Positions 9,038 to 18,100 of a stretch of 48,830 nt of DNA are shown here, in pieces. A program made the translations under genes and the position numbers. The stretch comes from Planctomycetia bacterium (GTDB lineage Bacteria; Planctomycetota; Planctomycetia; Planctomycetales; Planctomycetaceae), in the NCBI GenBank assembly GCA_026400935.1, contig JAPLNX010000520.1:1-48830 (forward strand), given 5' to 3'. Position 1 is the stretch's first letter. Each line of letters starts with the position of its first letter. Under the pieces are notes generated by a model. It searched no databases. It had not been told where the DNA came from and worked only from the letters and a program-made list of their open reading frames with translations.

Positions 9038-9775
9038 ATGAACAACGCCGACGACACTCAACACGAAATCAATCCGGCCCATGATGGCCTCGCGGGAATG
9101 AAAGTCGAATTTGCCGACTTGCCGCAGTTGCCCTGCGGTTGGATTGTTCGTGAATACGCTTTTGGTCATCGTGTTTTGAAACTGACCGTCCCTGATCGAC
9201 CGGATGCGTTGCTTGAAGATCGCGAGGTCCTGGCAGCGAACGAACGAGATGACTATATGCCTTATTGGGCCTATCTGTGGCCAGCGGCGATTCACATGTC
9301 GAAGTCGGTCATGAAAGCTGATTGGCCGGCTGGGACGCAGATTTTGGAGCTCGGTTGCGGTGTCGGCCTAGTCGGTGTAGCTGCCTTAGCATGCGGGCAT
9401 CATGTCACGATGACGGACTACGAAGCAATGTCTGTCGAGGTTGCTCGGCACAATGCGTTGATCAACAACTTCCAGAACTTTGAAACGGCTCAACTCGACT
9501 GGCGCACGCCCCCTTCGGCGACTTATCCGGTGATCCTCGGTTGCGATTTACTCTATGAGCAACGCAATCATGTGCCGATCCTCGACCTGTTGGAAAAGAT
9601 GCTCGAACCAGGCGGCATTTGTTGGTTGGCTGACGGTGGTCGCAGCGTTGCGCACCAGTTTTGGTATCTTGCACGCGAACGCGGTTACGCCGTCACAATG
9701 CGCGATCACGAAGGAAACGAAATCAACCAGCCGGGGTTTCGGTATCAGTTGTTTGAACTCCGCCGGCCGACGTGA
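9038..9775 (+). CDS. Class I SAM-dependent methyltransferase (Methyltransf_16-like)
   Basis: The 245-residue product carries a class I methyltransferase fold: motif I ELGCGVGLVG at 104-113, the acidic SAM-ribose residue in TMTDYE (Asp127), and LGCDLLYE further on. The preceding PYWAYLWPAA segment (75-84) is typical of the lysine/nicotinamide N-methyltransferase-like group, so the substrate may be a protein side chain or small molecule. Start choice is uncertain: the frame is open from 8930, overlapping the kinase gene, with a GTG at 9008 and ATGs at 9038 and 9098; none has a clear ribosome binding site. It follows the kinase by 43 nt on the same strand and might be co-transcribed, but no functional link is evident. 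Confidence 0.78.
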   Translation: MNNADDTQHEINPAHDGLAGMKVEFADLPQLPCGWIVREYAFGHRVLKLTVPDRPDALLEDREVLAANERDDYMPYWAYLWPAAIHMSKSVMKADWPAGTQILELGCGVGLVGVAALACGHHVTMTDYEAMSVEVARHNALINNFQNFETAQLDWRTPPSATYPVILGCDLLYEQRNHVPILDLLEKMLEPGGICWLADGGRSVAHQFWYLARERGYAVTMRDHEGNEINQPGFRYQLFELRRPT

Positions 9776-9809
9776 TGGTTCTGTCTTGAGATAGCGTTGC
9801 CAGATCCGG

Positions 9810-11117
9810 TTATTCTCCGACGGCTATCAATGCCGTAGCCTGGCCGAAATCGGTCGCGCTGAGCTTCAGGAAGACCTTGTTGCTCAACGTGGCGGGCGAA
9901 CCGTGGATGACGTTCAGTCGGCAGGCAGGATCGGGAGTGCGATAGTTGAGCGTTGGGAAGACGACTCCTTGAGTACATCCCAACAATGAGGCGGCGATTT
10001 CCAGCGGGCCAGAACCGGCTCCGGAATTTCCCAAGTAACTCTTAAATGCGGTGACGGGAACGTCCGCGCCGCGAGCACCGAAGAGTTCGTGAATTGCGGC
10101 AGCCTCTTCGGCATCCGAGTACGCCGTGCTCAAGCCGAGCGCATTCACGTGGCCGATGTCAGTAGGCGTAAGCCCTGCATCGCGGAACGCGGCACGAGCG
10201 GCATTGACGAGTGCTTGCCGTGTATTCGGTCGACCTTCTTTATCGAGCACGCATGACGAGCCGGTTCCGAGAATCGCCCCATAAACCTTCGCACCACGAG
10301 CAGCAGCGTGTTCCGCAGTTTCGAGGATCAGAGCACAAGCCCCTTCGCCCAAGACTTGGCCATTGCGAGTCGCGTCGAAAGGACGACTCCAAGTTTCAGG
10401 AGCCTCGCCTTCGTATTGAGCGAGTGGCACTTGCAGCGCCGCATGAATGGCTTTGACTGAACCAGTCTTAGTACCAGTCGCTCCGGTGATCATCACATCG
10501 GCTTGCCCTCGACGCATAATCCGCAGCGCCTCACCGATCGATGCATTGCCAGATGCTTCAGCCAGCGTGAGTGAATTACTTGGCCCACGGGCATCGGCCA
10601 AAATGCTGATGTGACATGACGGCATGTTCGGCAAGTATCGGAGCAGCCAGAGCGGTTCCATCTTGCCGAGCCCGTTCGGTCCCCACTCCTCCAAGCGGAA
10701 ATCCGGATGATCGCCACGAGTGGCGAACGCGCCGTCCATGAGATTTTCCGGTGGGCTATACATCTGGTTGGAACCGAACTCGACACCGATCCGCTCGTGG
10801 TCGAGTTGCTCGGTGTTCAGACCGGCGTTTTCCAGCGCAATGATCGCCGACGCGACGCCGAGTTGAATGTCGCGGCTCATGACCTTGAGGTTGCGACGTT
10901 GGCTCTTGAGCCACTTCGCCTTCGCTGTTTCATCAGTCAACTCTTTCACTTCAGCGCCAATACCGCCCGGCAACGCGCTGTAAGAAATCAACGAGATCGG
11001 CGCGATGCCGCTACGGCCCGCTTTCAGCCCGGCTTCAAATGACTCAATGCCGATGCCCAACGGGCTCACAATGCCCAACCCCGTGACGACCACTCGCTTG
11101 GCTGACGATTCACTCAT
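9810..11117 (-). CDS. Ketoacyl-ACP-synthase homologue lacking the catalytic Cys-His-His triad
   Basis: The 435-residue product has the FabF/KAS II thiolase fold throughout: VVVTGLGIVSPLG near the N terminus, RPFDATRNGQVLGEGA, and a C-terminal KS half. However, the nucleophile region aligns as GPSNSLTLAEASG, placing Glu187 where the active Cys normally stands (codon 10557-10559). The two active-site His positions read HVNALGLST (Leu327) and SYLGNSGAG (Asn364). All three catalytic residues are therefore replaced, as in chain-length factors but with different residues. The ATG at 11115-11117 is preferred because it directly precedes the conserved fold and has an AAGG about 12 nt upstream; an in-frame start at 11192 would add 25 residues. 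It is a single gene, convergent with the methyltransferase gene. Confidence 0.85.
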   Translation of the reverse strand: MSESSAKRVVVTGLGIVSPLGIGIESFEAGLKAGRSGIAPISLISYSALPGGIGAEVKELTDETAKAKWLKSQRRNLKVMSRDIQLGVASAIIALENAGLNTEQLDHERIGVEFGSNQMYSPPENLMDGAFATRGDHPDFRLEEWGPNGLGKMEPLWLLRYLPNMPSCHISILADARGPSNSLTLAEASGNASIGEALRIMRRGQADVMITGATGTKTGSVKAIHAALQVPLAQYEGEAPETWSRPFDATRNGQVLGEGACALILETAEHAAARGAKVYGAILGTGSSCVLDKEGRPNTRQALVNAARAAFRDAGLTPTDIGHVNALGLSTAYSDAEEAAAIHELFGARGADVPVTAFKSYLGNSGAGSGPLEIAASLLGCTQGVVFPTLNYRTPDPACRLNVIHGSPATLSNKVFLKLSATDFGQATALIAVGE

Positions 11118-11280
11118 GCTGGAACACTTACCTTGTTGAACAGTCTCGATTGCGAATTTGAAATCGCTTGTCTTTGCTAACCCTACTGACATGGACGGCG
11201 AACCGTAAGAGAGAGAAATCGGACTGGTTTTGCAAGGCCGGTTCTCTGATGCGTATCGAATGCTCGTCCGACCGAGCGGT

Positions 11281-11310
11281 TTGATTCGGCTTCAGGAGTC
11301 GCCTTATAGT
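11281..11310 (+). promoter_or_regulatory. Candidate sigma-70-type promoter for the antiporter gene
   Basis: TTGATT at 11281-11286 and TATAGT at 11305-11310 are separated by 18 nt. They match the -35 and -10 consensus at 4 and 5 of 6 positions. The pair lies about 75 nt before the antiporter ATG, within the 267-nt divergent region. Assignment is by pattern only; planctomycete promoters are less well defined than those of E. coli. Confidence 0.4.
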
Positions 11311-11384
11311 CCGACTTGAAAGTGCGGTTGCCGCAGGCTCGTCGGTATCATCGCGAGGCAATGCTCCAGTGTGAGTGAGGATTC

Positions 11385-12977
11385 ATGACGACTTTTTCAT
11401 GCCATTCGACCGAACGAAACTGGCGAATCGTGTTCTTGGGTTTGATCACCATTGTTCTGTCGTTATCCGCTCTGCGATCGCAGGCTCAAGCGTTTCAAGA
11501 AACTCAAGATACAAACGACAGACCGAACGCCTCAACGACGACTGCGGAGAACAGTCAACCTCAAACGTCGGCGACAACCACAGTTGTGCGGGATTCCCAA
11601 GCCCCGCAAGCAGTTGCCGATCATCCGCACCTCGGTAAAGATCTCGGGTTGTGGACGATGTTACCATTCGCAGGTACGTTGCTCTGTATCGCGTTGTTGC
11701 CGCTGTTTGCCGGACATTGGTGGGAACACAATCGCAATAAGGGAGTTGTCGCAGCAATCTTCGCGGTGCCCGTGGCGGTCTATCTGTTCGGAGCATTTGG
11801 GTCCGCAGGCGGGCATGTCCTGCTTGAAGCGGTGCTGGAATACATCCCGTTCATTCTGCTGCTTGGTGCGTTGTTTGTGATCACCGGCGGCATCGTTGTT
11901 GAAGGCTCTCTGTCGGGGACGCCGTTGCTCAACACGGGGATCATGGGATTGGGGGCGGTCATCGCGAATCTGATTGGTACGACTGGAGCATCCGTGTTGC
12001 TGATCCGGCCGCTGTTGCGAGCGAACGCGCCACGCACGCGGAAGTCGCACATCGTCTTGTTCTTTATCTTCATCGTTTCAAACTGTGGTGGCTTGCTGAC
12101 ACCGCTCGGCGACCCTCCGTTGTTCATGGGCTTTCAGCGCGGCGTTCCGTTTCTGTGGACGGCGGCGTTGTGGCCTCAATGGCTCATGGTCAACTTGATC
12201 CTGTTGATTGTGTTTAACGTTTGGGATCAAGTGGTGCTCGACAAAGAAGAACTCGCTAAGCCAGGAGCCTTACTGGAAGCGGTTCAGCATCACGCACCGC
12301 TACGAGTCCTCGGACGCCGCAACGTATTGTTCTTACTCGGTGTTGTCGCTGCGATCTACGGAGAGGGGCAGGGGATCTTCAATGATGGTCAGCCATGGCC
12401 CAAAGGGATCAAAGAGGTCGCGATGCTCCTGATGGGAGTTCTCGGTTACACCCTGACCCCGAAGTCCAATCGCGAAAAGAACCGTTTTTCGTTCGGCCCG
12501 ATCATCGAAGTCGCCGTGTTGTTTGCCGGCATCTTCATCACAATGGCTCCCGCGCTGTTGATTCTTAACGCGTGGGGCAATGGTGATCGACAAGTCCTCG
12601 GTATGGCCCTTGGCTTGAGCCAACCGTGGCAATACTTCTGGGCGTCGGGGGTGCTTTCAAGTTGCCTCGACAATGCCCCGACTTATCTGACATTCGCCGC
12701 GACCGCCGCTGGCCAGCAACACATTCCCGCCGAAGGGCTGTACCTGAAGGATTTACTCGCAACTCCCGGCGGTCCGAGTTTGCTCGCTGCCGTTTCGTGC
12801 GGTTCTGTCTTCATGGGAGCGAACACCTACATCGGCAACGGCCCGAACTTCATGGTCAAAGCCATCGCCGAAGAAAACGGCGTGAAAATGCCGAGCTTCT
12901 TCGGCTACATGATTTATTCGGGACTGATCCTGTTGCCGACTTTTGTCGCTGTGACGCTCGTCTTCTTTCGCGGCTGA
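11385..12977 (+). CDS. Sodium:proton antiporter, NhaD/CitMHS-like
   Basis: The product (530 aa) is strongly hydrophobic with about 11-12 membrane helices after an N-terminal signal-like helix (residues 15-36) and a polar Thr/Gln-rich stretch. Conserved blocks recognisable from the NhaD/ArsB-like ion transporter superfamily include GTTGASVLLIRPLLRAN, SNCGGLLTPLGDPPLF and SSCLDNAPTYL. The family is usually annotated as sodium:proton antiporter or putative citrate transporter, so Na+/H+ exchange at the inner membrane is the likely role. A GAGG lies about 7 nt before the ATG. The gene is divergent from the ketoacyl-synthase homologue and convergent with the DUF1501 gene that ends 24 nt beyond its stop. 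Confidence 0.82.
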   Translation: MTTFSCHSTERNWRIVFLGLITIVLSLSALRSQAQAFQETQDTNDRPNASTTTAENSQPQTSATTTVVRDSQAPQAVADHPHLGKDLGLWTMLPFAGTLLCIALLPLFAGHWWEHNRNKGVVAAIFAVPVAVYLFGAFGSAGGHVLLEAVLEYIPFILLLGALFVITGGIVVEGSLSGTPLLNTGIMGLGAVIANLIGTTGASVLLIRPLLRANAPRTRKSHIVLFFIFIVSNCGGLLTPLGDPPLFMGFQRGVPFLWTAALWPQWLMVNLILLIVFNVWDQVVLDKEELAKPGALLEAVQHHAPLRVLGRRNVLFLLGVVAAIYGEGQGIFNDGQPWPKGIKEVAMLLMGVLGYTLTPKSNREKNRFSFGPIIEVAVLFAGIFITMAPALLILNAWGNGDRQVLGMALGLSQPWQYFWASGVLSSCLDNAPTYLTFAATAAGQQHIPAEGLYLKDLLATPGGPSLLAAVSCGSVFMGANTYIGNGPNFMVKAIAEENGVKMPSFFGYMIYSGLILLPTFVAVTLVFFRG

Positions 12978-13001
12978 GAGTCTTGAGTCTGCGGCTGTGC
13001 A

Positions 13002-14444
13002 TCAACCCAATACTCCCGGAATTGTCTTCCAGCTTTGAGCGACTCCCGTCAGGCGTTCTTGCCGACCGGCGTGCTCGAAGAAAAGGTCGTCTGGATTCAG
13101 GCCGAGAGCGGTGAGGATCGTCGCATGGAGATTCTTCACCGCTTGCGGCTGATCGGCGGCTCGCAGACCGATGTCGTCGGTTGAACCGATGACACTCCCC
13201 GCGCGAACGCCGCCTCCGGCGAGCCAGATCGTGAAACCGTACGGGTTATGATTGCGGCCGTTGTTGCCTTGCATCATCGGAGTGCGACCGAATTCACCGG
13301 CCCAGATCACGAGCGTCGTGTCGAGCAGGCCGCGCTGCTTGAGGTCGGCCAACAAGGCGGCGATCGGCTGATCGGTCTGAGCGGCGTTGCGGTTGTGGTA
13401 TTCGGTGTTGTTGTCGTGCCCGTCCCAGCCCAGCTTGTCGACGGCGTTGTAGAGCTGCACGAAGCGGACTCCCTTCTCGACCAGCCGCCGCGACAGCAAA
13501 CACATTCGGCCGAACAACGCCTTCGCACCATTTGAGTCATGCAGGCCGTAAGCGTCCTGAGTCTCCTTCGTCTCTAATGACACCTCGCCAATATCGAGCG
13601 CCGCCGATTGCATGCGATATGCCAGCTCGTACGAGGCAATGCGGCCATCGAGATCGAGCACTCCCGGTCGCTCGGCCGCATGCTGACGATTGAGCGTTTG
13701 AGCAAAATCCAACGTCGAGCGTTGCACGTCTGCGAACTCGGCGGGCGGTTGCAGGTTGAGCACCGGCGAGCCTTCGTGCCGAAACTGCGTCCCCTGAAAC
13801 GCGGCCGGGAGAAACGCATTGCTCCAATTGGCCGAGCCGCCGAGTCCGCCGACCTTGTAGAGCAGCACATACCCCGGCAGATTCTGATTGAGCGACCCCA
13901 GCCCATACGTCACCCAAGAACCGAGGCTCGGCTTGCCGCCGAGGATCGCTCCGGTGTTCATCAAGTAGGTCGCTGGCGCGTGATTGGAGCTTTCGCTGAA
14001 CATCGACCGCACCTGACACAGCTCGTCGATGTGTTTGGCGGTGTGCGGCAGCAGCTCCGAAACCCACTGCCCCGTCGCACCATGCTGAGCCCACTTCCAC
14101 GGCCCGGCCATCAGCTCGTCTTTGCAGTGATTGAAGACGCCACCAACTTTGTCCGGATTCTTCTTGAACGACTCCGGCACCGGCTTGCCATGCAGCTTGA
14201 GCAATTCCGGCTTGTAATCGAGCAAGTCGAAGGTCGATGGTCCTCCGTATTGAAACAGGAAGATCACCTGTTTGGCCTTCGGAGCGAAATGCGAAACCCG
14301 CTCGGCCAGCGGCAGCAGCGGATCAATTGCCGCCGGCTTCGGTGTCGCCGCCCGTAGCTCGTCAGCGAGCAACGCGCTCAACGCGACGCTCGCAAAGCCG
14401 CTGCCGGTTTGAGTGAGAAACTCGCGACGTGTGTTATTCAGCAT
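13002..14444 (-). CDS. DUF1501 family protein, Tat-exported
   Basis: The 480-residue product belongs to DUF1501, a branch of the alkaline phosphatase/sulfatase superfamily abundant in planctomycetes. The N terminus NNTRREFLTQTG is a Tat-type twin-arginine signal followed by a hydrophobic stretch. The C-terminal block GEFGRTPMMQGNNGRNHNPYGF carries the conserved GRTP and GR-N/D-H residues of the family. The ATG at 14442-14444 is chosen over the longer frame (to 14531) because it has an excellent GGAGGAG site and starts right at the Tat signal. It overlaps the upstream membrane-protein gene by 11 nt and is the third gene of a PSD1 - membrane protein - DUF1501 operon. DUF1501 genes typically accompany PSD1 genes; the biochemical activity is unproven. 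Confidence 0.88.
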   Translation of the reverse strand: MLNNTRREFLTQTGSGFASVALSALLADELRAATPKPAAIDPLLPLAERVSHFAPKAKQVIFLFQYGGPSTFDLLDYKPELLKLHGKPVPESFKKNPDKVGGVFNHCKDELMAGPWKWAQHGATGQWVSELLPHTAKHIDELCQVRSMFSESSNHAPATYLMNTGAILGGKPSLGSWVTYGLGSLNQNLPGYVLLYKVGGLGGSANWSNAFLPAAFQGTQFRHEGSPVLNLQPPAEFADVQRSTLDFAQTLNRQHAAERPGVLDLDGRIASYELAYRMQSAALDIGEVSLETKETQDAYGLHDSNGAKALFGRMCLLSRRLVEKGVRFVQLYNAVDKLGWDGHDNNTEYHNRNAAQTDQPIAALLADLKQRGLLDTTLVIWAGEFGRTPMMQGNNGRNHNPYGFTIWLAGGGVRAGSVIGSTDDIGLRAADQPQAVKNLHATILTALGLNPDDLFFEHAGRQERLTGVAQSWKTIPGVLG

Positions 14445-15159
14445 GTGCTCCTCCAATTCGATCGCGAATCGCTTTCTGCTGGCTTTGAACATACGAATCA
14501 AATTCAACACTTGCCTGTGACCACGCCTCAACCGTTACTCCAACTACAGCCATCGCAGCGATGACCGCCAACACTTTCTGTTTGATTCCAGACGCCGCCC
14601 AAACGCAACCAACGATCGACCCACAACCGCAGCCAGCAATCAAGGTGCGAGCAAACCACTCTCGATAAACCGACGGATAAAACGGGTAGCCTGGCTGAGG
14701 ACGAGCGTACTCAGGATTCAGTTTGGCGTCCGGGAAGGGTGCATACGCGAGATCAACCGCATTGGCAGCCAACACGGAATCCATCATTCCAAGACCGGCA
14801 ATTGCGACAGGCATTCCGATCAAACTACTCAACAAGACTCGCTTCAGCCATTCGGGAAGTTGGACATTTGGAAGGCATAGTCCCAGCAATATGCCAAATC
14901 CCCAAACTCGCCCCCAACGGATCGTCAAATCAAAATTCAGCAGCCAACCTCCCTGAACCAAGACTCGTTTTTTCAGGAGCGACGTCAGACTTCCGTCGTC
15001 AATGACCAATGCCGTCACAAAAGCCACCAGAAATCCCGTGACCGCCGCCGCCACCAACCGACCACGCAACCAACGGCAAACCAACGCAGCTCTGCCCTTC
15101 GGCGACGAACTTACGATTGGTGTCGGCACCGCAGAATTCGAGAGCGTGCTCTGATTCAT
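14434..15159 (-). CDS. Small polytopic membrane protein of unknown function
   Basis: I do not recognise the family of this 241-residue protein. It has about four or five hydrophobic helices: near residues 30-52, 85-98, 110-130, and one or two between 170 and 210. A Ser/Pro-rich N terminus precedes them and a polar Gln/Lys/Arg-rich tail follows. It lies between PSD1 (17 nt upstream) and DUF1501 (11-nt overlap downstream), so it is co-expressed with them. The DUF1501 ribosome binding site is embedded in its last codons. It could anchor or assist the exported partners, but nothing in the sequence proves this. Confidence 0.7.
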   Translation of the reverse strand: MNQSTLSNSAVPTPIVSSSPKGRAALVCRWLRGRLVAAAVTGFLVAFVTALVIDDGSLTSLLKKRVLVQGGWLLNFDLTIRWGRVWGFGILLGLCLPNVQLPEWLKRVLLSSLIGMPVAIAGLGMMDSVLAANAVDLAYAPFPDAKLNPEYARPQPGYPFYPSVYREWFARTLIAGCGCGSIVGCVWAASGIKQKVLAVIAAMAVVGVTVEAWSQASVEFDSYVQSQQKAIRDRIGGAHAE

Positions 15160-15176
15160 GATCCACGTTCCTTCAT

Positions 15177-18100
15177 TCAGTCCACATACGCGAACTCATT
15201 GAGATTCAACACCGCGCGACAGAGATCGATGAGAGACAGCGTTGCCGCACGATCAGTTGGCTCCTTCGCGGCGTGTTGGTCGCGATGACGTCGCAGGAAC
15301 TCGGTGGCCAGCGTGACTTCGTCGGTGCTCGCACTGCGCTGCAACGCTTGCTGGAAGATCGTGTCGATCAACTTGCCGATTTGAGCCGCGTCATCAAACC
15401 GCACGTTCGGCTGCGGTCCTCGAAGTCGTTCGGCGAACGCTTGCGCGAAGCGAACGACTTCAGGACTGTTGAGCAACATCAGCGCCTGTGGGGCAACGAC
15501 GGTTGTGTCTCGGCGAGCACACGAGACGGTCGTGTCCGGCAAATCGAACGCTTGCAGGAACGGAATCGGCAAGCAGCGTTTGCGGACGAGAAACACGCTG
15601 CGGACGTCGGTCTGCTCAATCGGGTCGGAGTACCAGCCTTGCATGCGACCGCCGTCCTTGCCTTCGATCGCTTCCAGGATCGCGGGTTGAGCGTTGAGCA
15701 ACTCATCCGGCACCGATGGCCAAAGCGGCTTGCCAGTGTCATGCGGCTTCAACAGGCCCGACACCGCCAGCAGACTGTCTCGCAGCATCTCGGCATCGAG
15801 ACGGCGGACGTTCTGTGTGTTGTAGGTCGGGTCTCCAGGCCCGGCCGGGCGGCCCTGGAGAGCCGTCCTACGGTACGTCGCCGACTTCACGATCAGCCGA
15901 TGCAACTCCTTGATCGACCAGCCGCGTTGCATGAATTCGACGGCCAGCCAATCGAGCAGTTCGGGATGCGTGGGCCGCGCACCGCTGTATCCGAAATCAT
16001 TCGGCGTCGCGACGAGGCCCGTGCCGAAGTGCTGCTGCCAGACACGATTGACAATGACTCGCGCAGTCCACGGGTTGTGGGCCGAAGCGATCCAGTTCGC
16101 CAGTTTGAGGCGGCGGCTGTCGATTGTCGTTGATCGCTCCGCGATCAAACGTCCGACTTCCGACTGCCCGTTCGATGAGTTGAATCGCGTTGGTTCGTGG
16201 AGCGAACCACGACGATCGAGCGTCCCCAACACCGTCGGAATCCCCGGTTGCACTTCTTCACGCGGCGATGAGAAGTCGCCCTGATAGAAGATGTGAGTCG
16301 CTGCCGGTGATGCGGATTCGGTCACGCCCATCGCGCGGCGCGGCTGGCGTTTTTTCGCTTCGATCTCAGCGAGCTTCGCCTTGAGTTCTTCGTGCCGCTG
16401 CTTGTTCGCCTTGTCGAGTTTGGCCTGCTCGGCCTTCAACGGCGCGGCTTGTTGATCGAGTTCCGCGTTGTGCTTGCCGATCTCGGCCTGCTCCTCGGCG
16501 ACGGAAACCGGCAGATCGTCGCGCGAAGTCACACCGGCAAAGAAGGCTCGGAATCGAAAATGGTCGGCCTGCGAGAGCGGGTCGTATTTGTGGTCGTGAC
16601 ACTGGCAGCACGACATCGTCAAACCCAGAAACGCCGACGCGGTGGTGTTGGTCAGGTCGGCCAACATCTCGGCGCGCAGTCGCGGTTCTTCCTGAAAGAT
16701 CGTGGCCGTGCTGTCCCACTGGCCGAGACGCAGAAAACCGGTCGCGATCAGCATGTCGGCTTCGGCGGAGTTCTGCGGCACGCCGTTGACGAGTTCGTCT
16801 CCCGCAAGCTGCTCGACGATGAATTGATCGAACGGCTTGTCCTGATTAAACGAGCGAATGACGTAGTCGCGATACTGCCAGGCCAGCGGACGGAATTCGT
16901 CGCGCTCGTACCCATTGGTGTCGGCATAGCGCACGACATCCAGCCAGAGCCGGGCCTGTCGTTCGCCGTATCGCGGTGAATCGAGCAGCCGATTCACGAG
17001 TTTGTGATACGCGTCGGGAGCTTGGTCCGCCACAAACGCCGCGACCTCGTCCGGCGTCGGCGGCAGACCGATCAGATCAAAGGTCAGCCGGCGGATCAAC
17101 GTGCGACGATCGGCTTCGGGCGCGAGTTGGAGATTGTCTTTCGCGAGCCGCTCGCGGATGAAGTCGTCGATGGTGTGACTGCCGTAGCCACGCTCGCCAG
17201 AGCGTGGGGCAACTTCACGAGGACGTCCCGATTGCGGATCGCCCACGCTCTGGCGAGCGTGGCTACTCGGCTTTTTCAACGACCACAGATCCAGCCGCTC
17301 GCCGCGGAACAGTTTGCGAATCGGATTGCGTTTGTCGGTCAGCGCATCGCCGAAGGCAGTGCTGTCCGTCGCATCGTTCGCGGTTCCGGCGCCGGGACGA
17401 TACGCATCGAGCGACGCGATCGTCGGCCCCAGAATGATGGAATCGAAAAACGCTTCCTCACCGCGATCGCAGGTCGGCGCGATGCCCGTCAGCGTGAAGC
17501 TGCCGATGTCTTTCCACAGATCAAACGTCGCGACGGACCATTCGCTGGGAGCCGTCTCGCTGACCGAGATGGCCGCCCAGCCGGTCGTGTTGGGACCGGC
17601 GACGTAGCGCCCCTTCGCAACCTTCGCATCAGGCCAAGCTCCGTTCGCCGCCAACTCGATCATCACACTCCCCTCGCCACGCTTCTTCCACGCCAGGCGC
17701 AGATAGCGGTACTCGCCCGGCTGAGGCTGCTGGCGAATCGCAAAATTCCAGCCGGGTATCTTCACGCCGTCTCGTTGCAGCGGAGTGATCCCCAGCGCCG
17801 CTTGGCCGCCGAACGCTCCTTTCGCGAGCAGTCGGCTCTTGCCGTTGCCGTTCGCGAGCGCCGCGAGGAATTGCGGTTGATCCTCAAACAAGACGGTCAC
17901 CGGCTCGGGCCATGCGGCTCCGGATTGGACCCAGCTCGTGAGCGTCGCGATCTCTTTGTCCGACAGCTTCTGTTTGGGCGGCATCTGAAAGTCGGGATCG
18001 CGAAACGAGACCGCCTGCATGAGCAAACTCTTCTCGACATCCCCCGGCACAATCGCCGCACCTCGATCCCCACCCCCCTTCGCCGCCGCCCACGAATCGA

